Shown here: positions 8,026-17,545 of the stretch, piece after piece | Position numbering within the stretch: position 1 is the first letter of the stretch | How the letters are laid out: every line of letters begins with the position of its first letter | Origin: JABDIP01 sp965250245 | Lineage (GTDB): Bacteria; Pseudomonadota; Alphaproteobacteria; DSM-16000; Inquilinaceae | DNA: 64,000 nucleotides | Reading direction: 5' to 3' | Assembly: GCA_965250245.1 (NCBI GenBank) | Contig: OZ252296.1 | Coordinates: 3,906,001-3,970,000 of the forward strand | The notes under the pieces: model-generated | What the model was told of the DNA's origin: nothing | What the model saw: the letters and a program-made list of their open reading frames with translations, nothing else | Database searches by the model: none | Made by a program: the position numbers and the translations under genes

Positions 8026-8486
8026 TCGGTCGTCACGCTGTCCTTGCCGTCAGCGGCCGCCTGCATGGTGTGCCAGGCGAGCGTCGCGCATTTCACCCGG
8101 ATCGGGAATTGCCGCACCCCGGACAGCGCCTGCATGCGGTCCAGATCGTCCTCGTCCAGGCCGTCGGTCTCCACATTGTCATTGCCGGTGGCCATGCCCT
8201 GGAAGGTCTCGAACAGCTTGTTCGCCTCCTCCAGGGTCTTGCCCTTGACGATCTCGGTCATCATCGAGGCCGAGGCCATGGAGATGGCGCAGCCATCGCC
8301 CTTGAAGCCGGCATCGCGCACGACATTGTCGTCATCCACCGTCAGGTAGATCACGAAGGCGTCGCCGCAGACTGGGTTCTGGCCCAGCGCCTGCCGGTTG
8401 GCGCCGGCCGGGCAGCACCGGTTCCGCGGGTTCTTCCCGTGCTCCAGGATCACGTCCTGGTACAGCTCGCGCATATCGTCGAACAT
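8022..8486 (-). CDS. sufU: SufU-type scaffold / sulfur-transfer protein
   Basis: 154 residues of the IscU/SufU fold. Cluster or zinc ligands are C40 and D42 (NPVCGD), C66 (GDGCAIS) and C133 (RVKCATLAW). The loop of about 20 residues between the second and third cysteine regions (about 97-118) is the insertion that marks SufU as opposed to IscU. SufU activates SufS by accepting its persulfide. The sufS stop overlaps this ATG by one base (TGATG) and sufT overlaps its end by 4 nt, so the genes are tightly coupled. A SufU inside an alphaproteobacterial operon that also has an ISC-style ferredoxin is a mixed arrangement. Confidence 0.92.
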   Translation of the reverse strand: MFDDMRELYQDVILEHGKNPRNRCCPAGANRQALGQNPVCGDAFVIYLTVDDDNVVRDAGFKGDGCAISMASASMMTEIVKGKTLEEANKLFETFQGMATGNDNVETDGLDEDDLDRMQALSGVRQFPIRVKCATLAWHTMQAAADGKDSVTTE

Positions 8487-9754
8487 CAGCCGAACAATTC
8501 CCTCACGCCGTCAAGGGCGTCGACCAACATATCGATCTCCGCCTTGGTGTTGTAAAGGCCGAACGAGGCCCGGGTGGTCGCGGTCACGCCGAACCGGTCC
8601 ATCAGCGGCTGGGCGCAATGATGCCCGGCCCGCGCCGCGACGCCGGCCCGGTCGATGATCGTTCCGACATCATGGGCATGGGCGATGTCCAGCACGAAGG
8701 AGACGATGCTGCACTTCTCCTCCGCATTGCCGACGATGGTAAGCCCCGGCACCTGCGACAGCCGGTCGGTGGCATAGGCCAGCAGATCCGCCTCATGCGC
8801 GGCGATCCGGTCAAGCCCGAGGCCCGTGACATAATCGATGGCCGCTCCCAGCCCGATGGCCTGGGCGATCGGCGGCGTTCCGGCCTCGAACTTGGCCGGC
8901 AGCTCGGCGAACTCCGTCTTCTCATAGGTGACCCGGCGGATCATCTCGCCGCCGCCCTGATAGGGCGGCATGCGGTCCAGCAGGTCTTCCTTGCCATAGA
9001 GAACGCCGATGCCGGACGGGCCGTAGAGCTTGTGGCCGGTGAAGACGTAGAAGTCGACGTCCAGGTCCTGCACGTCGACGCCCATATGCACCACGCCCTG
9101 GGAGCCGTCCACCAGCACCGGGATGTCGCGGGCATGGGCGGCGGCCACGATGCGCTTGATCGGCACGATGCTGCCCAGCGCGTTGGAGGCGTGGGTGACA
9201 GCCACCAACTTGGTTTTCGGTCCCAGCAGCTTCTCGAATTCGTCGAACAGGAAATTGCCGTCATCGTCGATCGGCGCGACCTTGAGCACCGAGCCGACCT
9301 CGTCGCGCAGCAACTGCCATGGCACGATATTGGCGTGGTGCTCCATGGCCGAGATGACGACCTCGTCGCCTTCGCCGAGGAACGTGCGGCCATAGCTGGC
9401 GGCCACAAGGTTGATCGCCTCGGTGGCGTTGCGGGCGAAGATAATTTCCTTGTCGGACCGGGCATTGATCAGCGCCCGGACCTTTTCCCGCGCCGCCTCA
9501 TAGGCGTCGGTCGCCGCACCGCTGAGGTAGTGCAGGCCGCGATGCACGTTGGCGTAGTCGGTCTCGTAGAGCTGCGAGACGGCGTCGATCACCTGGCGCG
9601 GCTTCTGCGCCGAGGAGGCGCTGTCCAGATAGACCAATGGCCGGCCATAGACCTCGCGCGACAGGATCGGGAAATCCGCCCGGATCTCCGCGATGTCGTA
9701 GTCGTTGATACCGCTGGCGTGCAACGGCGTGGCCGCCACCTTGGTCGCGCTCAT
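8486..9754 (-). CDS. sufS: SufS cysteine desulfurase (group II)
   Basis: 422 residues. A PLP enzyme that takes sulfur from L-cysteine, leaving alanine and an enzyme persulfide. The PLP lysine lies in FTGHKLYGPSGIG and the active-site cysteine in RAGHHCAQP, the short-loop signature of group II (SufS/CsdA). The N-terminus (IRADFPILSREVYGRPLVYLDSASSAQKP) is typical. The ATG at 9754 overlaps the sufD stop by 4 nt. Group II enzymes are slow without a partner; SufU directly downstream is that partner. Confidence 0.97.
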   Translation of the reverse strand: MSATKVAATPLHASGINDYDIAEIRADFPILSREVYGRPLVYLDSASSAQKPRQVIDAVSQLYETDYANVHRGLHYLSGAATDAYEAAREKVRALINARSDKEIIFARNATEAINLVAASYGRTFLGEGDEVVISAMEHHANIVPWQLLRDEVGSVLKVAPIDDDGNFLFDEFEKLLGPKTKLVAVTHASNALGSIVPIKRIVAAAHARDIPVLVDGSQGVVHMGVDVQDLDVDFYVFTGHKLYGPSGIGVLYGKEDLLDRMPPYQGGGEMIRRVTYEKTEFAELPAKFEAGTPPIAQAIGLGAAIDYVTGLGLDRIAAHEADLLAYATDRLSQVPGLTIVGNAEEKCSIVSFVLDIAHAHDVGTIIDRAGVAARAGHHCAQPLMDRFGVTATTRASFGLYNTKAEIDMLVDALDGVRELFG

Positions 9755-11097
9755 GACCCCGCCCCCATGCTGGCCAGGCGCGCCTTCAGCCGCTCCGCGA
9801 ACTCATCGCGCACCGCCGGCACGCTGACCTCCTCCAACGCCTCCATCAAGAAGGCCTCGATCAATAGCGCCCGGGCCTCGCCCTCGCCGATGCCGCGGGT
9901 GCGCAGATAGAACAGCGCGTCCTCGTCGATCTCGCCGGCGGTGGCGCCATGGCTGCATTTGACGTCGTCGGCGTAGATCTCGAGCTCCGGCTTGCTGTCG
10001 ATCTCCGCCCCCTTGGAGAGCAGCAGGGCACGGTTGAGCTGATGCCCGTCGGTCCGCTGGGCGTCGCGGCGGACCACGATCTTGCCCTGGAAAACGCCGC
10101 GCGACTTGCCGTCCAGCACGCCGGCATAGACCTCGCGGCTGCGGCAGTCCGGCTCGGCATGATCGATGAAGCTGGTGGTGTCCATATGCTGGCTGTCACG
10201 GGCCACATAGGCGCCGGAGAGCCGGCAGTCAATGCCAGTCGCGCCCAGCACCGCGCCGATGTCGTTGCGCGCCAGTTTGGCGCCCAGGGACAGGATGAAA
10301 TTATCGTAGGTCGCGTCGCGGCCGAGCCGGACCTGCAGATTCGCCAGATGCAGCGCCGCGTCGCCCTCATCCTGCAGCTTGTAGTGATGCAGATGGGCGC
10401 CGGCGCCGACGGAAATCTCGGTGACCGCATTGGTGAAATAGGGCGTGCCGTCGCCGCCGCGATGGATTTCCACCAGCGTCGCCTGGCTGTTGTCCCCGGC
10501 CACGACGAGATTGCGCGGATGGGCAACCGCCGCGGCGTCTGCCTCCAGATCGGTCAGGAAGACGATCCGGATCGGCTGTTCGACGACCACGCCGGACCGC
10601 AGGTTCAGCACGAACCCGTCCTGCATGAGCGCGGTGTTGAGGCCGAGGAAGGGGTGGCCCGCGGCCTCCGTCACCCGGCCCAGATGACCGGTCAGCAGCG
10701 CATCGCCATCGGCCAGCAGGGCGGCGGTGCTGGCGATCGTCGCGCCGTCAGGCAGCCCGTCCGTCTTCGACAGATCAGCCCGGAAATGGCCGTTGACGAA
10801 GACCAGACGGTGATCCTCGGCACCGGCCGTCTCGATCTCCGAGGTCAGGCCCTGGGAGACGCCATTGCTGTGCACCGGTGCGGGCGCATAGTCGAGCGCC
10901 GCGAGCTTGCGGACATCGGTGTATTTCCAGGCCTCGGAGCGGCGGTCGGGCACGCCGAGCGCCCGGAAGGCCGCGATACCCTCGGCACGAACGCCGTCGG
11001 CCCAGGCCTGGCCGGCACCCGGCAGTGCCGCGCGGCGGTCGTCGAACCGCTCGGCGACCGGCATGGCGACGGTCTCGCTTTCAACGGCGCCAGCCAT
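9751..11097 (-). CDS. sufD: SufD, Fe-S cluster assembly scaffold subunit
   Basis: 448 residues. The C-terminal two-thirds is the right-handed beta-helix of the SufB/SufD family, with the end signature CSHGATAGEIDEDALFYLRTRGIGEGEAR. The divergent N-terminal part (SEAWKYTDVRKL) is the SufD-type helical domain. It partners SufB and SufC in the SufBC2D scaffold. The ATG at 11097 is 2 nt after the sufC stop; the end overlaps sufS by 4 nt. Confidence 0.96.
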   Translation of the reverse strand: MAGAVESETVAMPVAERFDDRRAALPGAGQAWADGVRAEGIAAFRALGVPDRRSEAWKYTDVRKLAALDYAPAPVHSNGVSQGLTSEIETAGAEDHRLVFVNGHFRADLSKTDGLPDGATIASTAALLADGDALLTGHLGRVTEAAGHPFLGLNTALMQDGFVLNLRSGVVVEQPIRIVFLTDLEADAAAVAHPRNLVVAGDNSQATLVEIHRGGDGTPYFTNAVTEISVGAGAHLHHYKLQDEGDAALHLANLQVRLGRDATYDNFILSLGAKLARNDIGAVLGATGIDCRLSGAYVARDSQHMDTTSFIDHAEPDCRSREVYAGVLDGKSRGVFQGKIVVRRDAQRTDGHQLNRALLLSKGAEIDSKPELEIYADDVKCSHGATAGEIDEDALFYLRTRGIGEGEARALLIEAFLMEALEEVSVPAVRDEFAERLKARLASMGAGS

Positions 11098-11099
11098 CC

Positions 11100-11849
11100 C
11101 TAAGCCGCCTCCTCAGCCAAGCCGGCATAGCCCTTGGCCTCGAGCTCATGGGCCAGCTCCTCGCCGCCGGAACGCACGATCTTGCCGTCGGCCAGCACAT
11201 GCACGTGGTCGGGCACGATGTAGTTCAGCAGGCGCTGGTAATGGGTGATCACCAGGGTCGCGTTGTCCGGGCTGCGCAGCCCGTTGACGCCGTCGGCCAC
11301 GATCTTCAGGGCGTCGATGTCGAGGCCGCTATCGGTCTCGTCGAGCACCGCCAGCCGCGGCTCCAGCAGCGCCATCTGCAGCACCTCGTTGCGCTTCTTC
11401 TCGCCGCCGGAGAAGCCGGCATTGACGGCACGCTTCAGCTTGTCGTCGTCAATGTCCAGCGCCCGCGATTTCTCGCGCAGCAGGCGCACGAATTTGATCG
11501 GGTCCAGCTCGTCCTCGCCGCGATGCTTGCGATGGGCGTTCACCGCAGTGCGCAGGAAGGTGGTGGTGCCGACGCCGGGAATTTCGACGGGATACTGGAA
11601 GGCCAGGAAGACGCCGGCGCGGGCCCGCTCTTCCGGGTCCTGCTCCAGCAGGTCCTCGCCGTCGAAGGTGATCGATCCGCCGGTCACCTCGTAGCCGTCG
11701 CGCCCGGCGATCACGTATGACAGGGTGCTCTTGCCGGAGCCGTTCGGCCCCATGATGGCGTGCACCTCGCCCGGCCTGATCGTCAGGCTCAGCCCTTTGA
11801 GGATCTCCTTGCCCTCGACGGCGACCCGCAAATCCTTGATCTCAAGCAT
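11100..11849 (-). CDS. sufC: SufC, ABC-type ATPase of the SufBCD scaffold
   Basis: 249 residues, the usual SufC length. Walker A GPNGSGKST is at 34-42, the ABC signature is in the SufC form FSGGEKKRNEV, and Walker B LAVLDETDSGLD precedes the D-loop. It is a soluble cytoplasmic ATPase that drives conformational change in SufB/SufD and is not a transporter. It lies 69 nt after sufB and 2 nt before sufD. Confidence 0.97.
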   Translation of the reverse strand: MLEIKDLRVAVEGKEILKGLSLTIRPGEVHAIMGPNGSGKSTLSYVIAGRDGYEVTGGSITFDGEDLLEQDPEERARAGVFLAFQYPVEIPGVGTTTFLRTAVNAHRKHRGEDELDPIKFVRLLREKSRALDIDDDKLKRAVNAGFSGGEKKRNEVLQMALLEPRLAVLDETDSGLDIDALKIVADGVNGLRSPDNATLVITHYQRLLNYIVPDHVHVLADGKIVRSGGEELAHELEAKGYAGLAEEAA

Positions 11850-11918
11850 TCCATTTCCCCAACATCGCGCCCGGAGAGGCGCGGCACTTCGTTCGATTTC
11901 GGTCCGTGTTCCCGCCGG

Positions 11919-13373
<1,455 letters not shown>

Positions 13374-13714
13374 AGACCCGTTTCCATCCTTCACGCGACC
13401 GGCCGGACCATCCGGCCATAACCAACGAAATTACTCAGGAACTGTTTCGATTCTTCGAGGCCAGTCCAGGTTACGATCCGAAACGCTTTCACTTCCCCAT
13501 CTGGCGCGGGAAACCGAGACTTCAAGCTCGCGAACCCCACCTTTCGCGCCAACCTGCGAAATCCATAGATATCACAGGGCAACCATCGGAAAAACCACAA
13601 CCTTTCTGTTGACTTGGCCCCTGGGCCGGACACCGGATCACGCCATCGGTCCAGTCGTTGAATTACCTGAGCAAATTCCTTGGTTAAGAACGACTCGCAA
13701 TTTGCATCAGAGCG
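13374..13714. other. 341-bp spacer inside the Fe-S locus
   Basis: Lower in GC than the flanking genes and with no recognisable product. One minus-strand frame (13391-13633) is open but resembles nothing I know and ends just before sufB. In the minus direction a TTAACC/16 bp/TAATTC pair near 13660-13690 is a weak sigma70-like candidate for a second, sufB-proximal promoter. A decayed gene remnant is equally possible. Confidence 0.4.
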
Positions 13715-14044
13715 TCACAGCATCATGTTGTTGGTGCCCTCGGGCAACGAGACCACCAGCCCGTCCAGCGCCTCGGTCAGGATGATCTGGCAGCCCAGCC
13801 GGGAGGTCCGGGTCAGGCCGAAGGCGAGGTCGAGCATGTCCTCCTCGTCCTCCTCGATCTCCTCCAGCTTGTCGAACCAGCCCGGATCGACGATCAGATG
13901 GCAGGTCGAGCAGGCCAGCGAGCCTTCGCAGGCGCCCTCCAGATCGATCCCGTTGCGGTGGGCGATCTCCAGCAGGGAGAGGCCCGCCGGGGCGTCGATG
14001 TCGTGCCGGGTTCCATCCGGATCGATAAACGTGACCCTAGGCAT
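13715..14044 (-). CDS. fdx: ISC-type [2Fe-2S] ferredoxin (adrenodoxin family)
   Basis: 109 residues. The four cluster ligands are C39, C45, C48 and C85, with the spacing C-x5-C-x2-C-x36-C of adrenodoxin-like ferredoxins. The ATG at 14044 starts directly with the first beta strand (MPRVTFIDPDG); the upstream in-frame extension is Arg-rich and not family-like. In ISC systems this protein gives electrons for persulfide reduction during cluster building. It follows iscS by 118 nt. Confidence 0.93.
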   Translation of the reverse strand: MPRVTFIDPDGTRHDIDAPAGLSLLEIAHRNGIDLEGACEGSLACSTCHLIVDPGWFDKLEEIEEDEEDMLDLAFGLTRTSRLGCQIILTEALDGLVVSLPEGTNNMML

Positions 14045-14162
14045 GGGCCGCCTTACTCCTTGACCTCGGGCCGCGCGGCGCGGCCGGCGCGGTTTTCTAG
14101 CGAAAGCCGACATTCGACGCCAGAAGACATTGGCGCCTTGCGGATTTCCATGGCTGCCACGA

Positions 14163-15275
14163 TCACGCCGCCGCCGCGCCCGCACGCTGGAATATGGACG
14201 ACCAGGCCTTAACGAAAGCATCGACCTCCGCCGGGCCGGTGTCCCAACCCAGGCTGACGCGCATCGCCGACGACGCGGCGGCATCGTCCACGCCCATCGC
14301 GGCCAGCACCGGGCTCGCCGCCACCTTGCCCGAGGAGCAGGCGGAGCCGGCGCTGACGGCGATGCCGGCCAGGTCGAAGCCCATCACCTGGGTCTCGGAC
14401 GGGACGCCCGGCATGACCATGCAACTCGTATTCGCCAGGCGCGGCACCTGCCGGCCGAAGACGGTCACCGTCGGACAAATCTCTTCGATTCGACGTTCCA
14501 GCCCGTCGCGGAGTTCGGCCAGGCCGGCAAAGGCGCCCAGCCCGGACTTCGCGGCGGCCGCCGCGGCGCCGAACCCGACGATGCCGGGCACGTTCTCCGT
14601 GCCGCCACGGCGGCTGCGCTCCTGTCCGCCGCCCAGCATCAAGGGCGGGACGACAACCCCATCACGCAGCACCAGCGCGCCGATGCCGGGCGGCCCGCCG
14701 ATCTTGTGGGCCGAGAGGCTCAGCAGGTCGACACCCAGGGTCTCGAAGTCGAGCGGGATCTTGCCGGCCGCCTGGACCGCGTCGCAATGCACCAGCGCGT
14801 CGTGCCGCCGGGCGATCGCGGCCGCCTCGGCGACCGGCTGGACCACCCCGGTCTCGTTGTTGGCGGCCATCAGCGAAACCACCGCCGGGCCGCTGGCGGT
14901 CAGCGCCGCATCGAGGGCGTCAAGGTCGATACGCCCATCCGGCAATGCGGGAACCTGCGTGGCTTCCGTCGCCGTCAGAACCGAGGGATGCTCGACCGCC
15001 GACACCAGGACCTGCCGCCCGGACCCCGCCAGCCCGCGCAGCGCCATGGCGTTGGCCTCGGTGCCGCCGCTGGTGAAGACGATCTGGGCTGGCGCCACGC
15101 CGACCAGCGCCGCAACCGCCTCCCGGCCGGTCTCCACCAGGCGCCGGGCGGCCCGCCCGAAGCCGTGCACGGAGGACGGGTTGCCGGTCACCGACAGGGC
15201 GTCGATCATCGCCGCGCGGGCCTCGACCCGCAGCGGCGCCGTGGCGTTGTAGTCGAGATAGATCGCCTGGGTCAT
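14163..15275 (-). CDS. Group I cysteine desulfurase (NifS/IscS-like)
   Basis: 370 residues. The start MTQAIYLDYNATAPL, the PLP lysine in SAHKIGGPPG and the catalytic cysteine in SACSSGK (long flexible loop) place it in group I. It is shorter than E. coli IscS (404), closer to the NifS-like alphaproteobacterial form found beside suf genes. It supplies sulfur for cluster assembly and possibly for MnmA-dependent tRNA thiolation. ATG at 15275, 45 nt after iscR. It is a second desulfurase in the same operon as SufS. Confidence 0.93.
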   Translation of the reverse strand: MTQAIYLDYNATAPLRVEARAAMIDALSVTGNPSSVHGFGRAARRLVETGREAVAALVGVAPAQIVFTSGGTEANAMALRGLAGSGRQVLVSAVEHPSVLTATEATQVPALPDGRIDLDALDAALTASGPAVVSLMAANNETGVVQPVAEAAAIARRHDALVHCDAVQAAGKIPLDFETLGVDLLSLSAHKIGGPPGIGALVLRDGVVVPPLMLGGGQERSRRGGTENVPGIVGFGAAAAAAKSGLGAFAGLAELRDGLERRIEEICPTVTVFGRQVPRLANTSCMVMPGVPSETQVMGFDLAGIAVSAGSACSSGKVAASPVLAAMGVDDAAASSAMRVSLGWDTGPAEVDAFVKAWSSIFQRAGAAAA

Positions 15276-15320
15276 CGAACGCCCGACGGCACCGGAATCA
15301 CGATGGGGACGGGTGCGGGC

Positions 15321-15797
15321 CTATTCGGCCGCCAGCCCCGGTTCCGGCGCCAGGGGACGGGCCGCGAAGACCCGGCTGGTGCCGAGCACGCGGCGGTTCA
15401 CCACATCGTCCAGCGACACCGAGCTCAGATAGAGATGGATCTGGTTGCCCAGTTCCTCCCACAGATCATGGGTCAGGCAGCGGCTCTTGTCGCTCTTGCA
15501 GCCGGCCGCCGAGCTCGGAGAGCAGCGCGTGGCGCGGATCGGCTCGTCCACCGCCAGGATGATGTCGGAGATGCGCGTCTCGTCGGCCGGGCGCGCCAGC
15601 ATGTAGCCGCCGCCGGGGCCGCGCACGCTGCCGACCAGACCGGCGCGCCGCAGCTTGGCGAACAGTTGCTCAAGATAGGACAGCGAGATCTCCTGGCGCT
15701 GGGCGATCTCCGCCAGCGCGATCGGCTGGCCGGCGCTCTGCCGCGCCAGATCGACCATCGCCATCACCGCGTATCGGCCTTTGGTGCTGAGTTTCAC
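15321..15797 (-). CDS. iscR: Rrf2-family Fe-S regulator IscR
   Basis: 158 residues with a GTG start. The winged helix-turn-helix is at about residues 1-70 (KLSTKGRYAVMAMVDLA, YLEQLFAKLRRAGLV, RGPGGGY). Candidate [2Fe-2S] ligands are C92, C100, C107 and H110; E. coli IscR uses C92, C98, C104 and H107, so the loop here is longer by two and one residues. IscR represses Fe-S genes when clusters are plentiful. IscR-type boxes are visible upstream of cysE, 36 nt beyond whose stop iscR begins, which suggests cysE and iscR share one autoregulated transcript. Confidence 0.92.
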   Translation of the reverse strand: MKLSTKGRYAVMAMVDLARQSAGQPIALAEIAQRQEISLSYLEQLFAKLRRAGLVGSVRGPGGGYMLARPADETRISDIILAVDEPIRATRCSPSSAAGCKSDKSRCLTHDLWEELGNQIHLYLSSVSLDDVVNRRVLGTSRVFAARPLAPEPGLAAE

Positions 15798-15833
15798 CGT
15801 CGTGGGTCCTTTCCGTTCCGCACGGCCCCGGAG

Positions 15834-16589
15834 TCAGTCAATGGATTCCGCGCGGCTCCGCGTCCGTGCCGGCCGCCGCCGCTTGCCGTCCGCCTCCATC
15901 GGCACCACCGGCGGTCGTTCGGCCTCCAACTCCTCCACCCGCCGGCGCAGCTTGGTGACCTCGTCCATCAGCCCGCGAATGGCCGTCGCCACCGGATCCG
16001 GAAGATCGCCGAGCGGCGTGCCATAGGGCTCGAAATGCTCGTCCGCCACCGCCTTGGCCTTGGACACCACCCGCCCGGGTATCCCGACCACCGTCGCGCA
16101 GTTGGGAACATCCTTCGTGACGACCGCATTGGCGCCGACGCGCGCGCCGGTGCCGACCGTGATCGGCCCCAGCACCTGGGCGCCGGAGCCGACGATCACC
16201 TTGTCGGCCAGGGTCGGGTGCCGCTTCTGGTCGCGCTGGGCGTCGGAATCGACCGATGGGGCGACGCCGCCCAGGGTCACGCCCTGGTAGAGCGTCACGT
16301 CGTCACCGATCTCCGAGGTCTCGCCGATCACCACGCCGGTGCCATGGTCGACGAAGAAGCGGCGGCCGATCTTCGCGCCCGGATGAATCTCGATTCCGGT
16401 GACGATCCTCGCCAGATAGGATATGAAGACGGCGAGGGTTCGCCAGCCCTTGCTCCAGGCCCAATGACTCAACCGATAACCGAGGAGCGCGTGGAAGCCC
16501 GGATACAACAGCGCTACGGCGATCCGCGACCGCGCCGCCGGATCCCGCTGCATGGCGCTGTCGATGTCTTCGGCAAGACGCTTGAACAT
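15834..16589 (-). CDS. cysE: Serine O-acetyltransferase CysE
   Basis: 251 residues. Acetylates L-serine with acetyl-CoA, the committed step to cysteine. Left-handed hexapeptide repeats are plain (IHPGAKIGRRFFVDHGTGVVIGET, then VLGPITVGTGARVGANAVVTKDVP), and the catalytic His lies in FVDHGTGVVIGE. A basic Arg-rich tail follows a predicted coiled coil (EVTKLRRRVEELEAE). The ATG at 16589 has AGGG and TAGG upstream. As apparent first gene of the Fe-S operon it couples cysteine supply to the desulfurases that consume cysteine. Confidence 0.95.
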   Translation of the reverse strand: MFKRLAEDIDSAMQRDPAARSRIAVALLYPGFHALLGYRLSHWAWSKGWRTLAVFISYLARIVTGIEIHPGAKIGRRFFVDHGTGVVIGETSEIGDDVTLYQGVTLGGVAPSVDSDAQRDQKRHPTLADKVIVGSGAQVLGPITVGTGARVGANAVVTKDVPNCATVVGIPGRVVSKAKAVADEHFEPYGTPLGDLPDPVATAIRGLMDEVTKLRRRVEELEAERPPVVPMEADGKRRRPARTRSRAESID

Positions 16590-16653
16590 CGGGCCTATCC
16601 CTATGATATGTAACCCCAATCCGTACGGGCCGGCCGCCAGGCGACAGCGCGTC

Positions 16654-16692
16654 GGATGTCCGCCCGGCCGCCCCGAGGGCGGCTGGACATCC
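16654..16692 (-). other. Strong hairpin at the 5' end of the cysE leader
   Basis: Outer arms GGATGTCC (16654-16661) and GGACATCC (16685-16692) enclose an inner stem GCCGCCC-cga-GGGCGGC (16667-16683). The predicted transcription start of the cysE promoter falls near 16693, so the hairpin would form at the very 5' end of the mRNA. A stabilising 5' structure is inferred. Confidence 0.5.
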
Positions 16693-16700
16693 ATGACAAG

Positions 16701-16729
16701 CATATAAGGAAACCGACCAAATTGGTCAA
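16701..16729 (-). promoter_or_regulatory. Sigma70-type promoter for cysE-iscR-suf
   Basis: Minus-strand -35 TTGACC (16724-16729) and -10 TATATG (16701-16706) with a 17-bp spacer. The IscR-type palindrome at 16715-16727 lies over the -35 and spacer, so bound IscR would block RNA polymerase. Confidence 0.7.
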
Positions 16730-16730
16730 G
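16711..16730. promoter_or_regulatory. IscR type-1-like box, promoter-proximal
   Basis: The core GACCAAATTGGTC at 16715-16727, with CC before it and AAG after it, matches the IscR type-1 pattern (YYGACYRAWWYRGTCRR). It overlaps the cysE promoter. The binding claim is by pattern only. Confidence 0.65.
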
Positions 16731-16763
16731 AAATCGCCCTCCTCTGAATTGTAAGAGTGCAAT

Positions 16764-16785
16764 TTGACCAACCAAATTGGTCGGA
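16764..16785. promoter_or_regulatory. Second IscR-like box, near the divergent hydrolase
   Basis: A second AACCAAATTGGTCGG core preceded by TTGACC. One half-site is weaker (AACC instead of GACC). It lies about 35 bp further out than the first box and 50 bp before the alpha/beta hydrolase ATG. A second minus-strand promoter candidate (TTGGTT/16/TACAAT) overlaps it. Confidence 0.5.
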
Positions 16786-16834
16786 CAAACAATCGCCCGA
16801 ACCAAGGGGCGCAACAACAGGATCGGATCGAAAC

Positions 16835-17497
16835 ATGCCCGAGGTGATCTTCAACGGCCCGGAAGGCCGGCTGGAAGGCCGCTACCAGATCGTCAAGACG
16901 ACCAATGCACCCATCGCGCTGCTGCTGCATCCGCACCCCGAGCATGGCGGGACGATGAACAACAAGATCGTCTACGCGCTCTACCAGGCCTTCGCGCGGC
17001 GCGGGTTCGCCGCCCTGCGGTTCAATTTCCGCGGTGTCGGGCGCAGCCAGGGCAGTTTCGACCGCGGCGAGGGCGAGCTTTCCGACGCCGCCGCGGCGCT
17101 GGACTGGCTGCAGGCCAACAACCCGAACGCCTCCGCCTGCTGGGTCGGCGGCTTCTCCTTCGGCGCCTGGATCGGCATGCAACTGCTGATGCGGCGGCCG
17201 GAGATCGACGGCTTCATCTCCATCGCGCCGCCGGCCAACATGTACGATTTCAGCTTCCTGGCGCCCTGCCCCTCATCCGGGCTGGTGGTCCAGGGCGACC
17301 AGGATGACGTGGTGCCGCCGGATTCCGTCTCCAAGCTGGTCAACAAGCTGTCGCACCAGCGCGACATCACCGTCGACCACCGTGTGGTCCCCGGCGCCAA
17401 CCACTACTTCCACGGCCGCATGGCCGAGCTGGTCGGCCATGTCGACAGCTACCTTGACGCCAAGCTGAACAAGACCGAAGCGGCGATCGCGGATTAG
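16835..17497 (+). CDS. Small alpha/beta hydrolase (COG2945-like)
   Basis: 220 residues. The nucleophile is S108 in GFSFGAW; the acid probably lies in QGDQDDVVPP and the His in GANHYFHGR. The LLHPHPEHGGTMNNKIVYAL and FNFRGVGRSQG stretches are typical of the COG2945/dienelactone hydrolase-like group, soluble enzymes without known substrate. It is divergent from cysE and shares the region with the two IscR-like boxes, so it may belong to the IscR regulon. The ATG at 16835 is chosen because the family starts with this short EVIFNGPEGRLEGRY strand. Confidence 0.85.
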   Translation: MPEVIFNGPEGRLEGRYQIVKTTNAPIALLLHPHPEHGGTMNNKIVYALYQAFARRGFAALRFNFRGVGRSQGSFDRGEGELSDAAAALDWLQANNPNASACWVGGFSFGAWIGMQLLMRRPEIDGFISIAPPANMYDFSFLAPCPSSGLVVQGDQDDVVPPDSVSKLVNKLSHQRDITVDHRVVPGANHYFHGRMAELVGHVDSYLDAKLNKTEAAIAD

Positions 17498-17545
17498 CGA
17501 TTCAACCAGCCTTCGTCGTCCGCGCGCAGCACCGCCCGGCTCAGG

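Noticed and set aside
13391..13633. 80-residue open frame before sufB
   Set aside because: No ribosome site and no recognisable domain; described only as part of the spacer.
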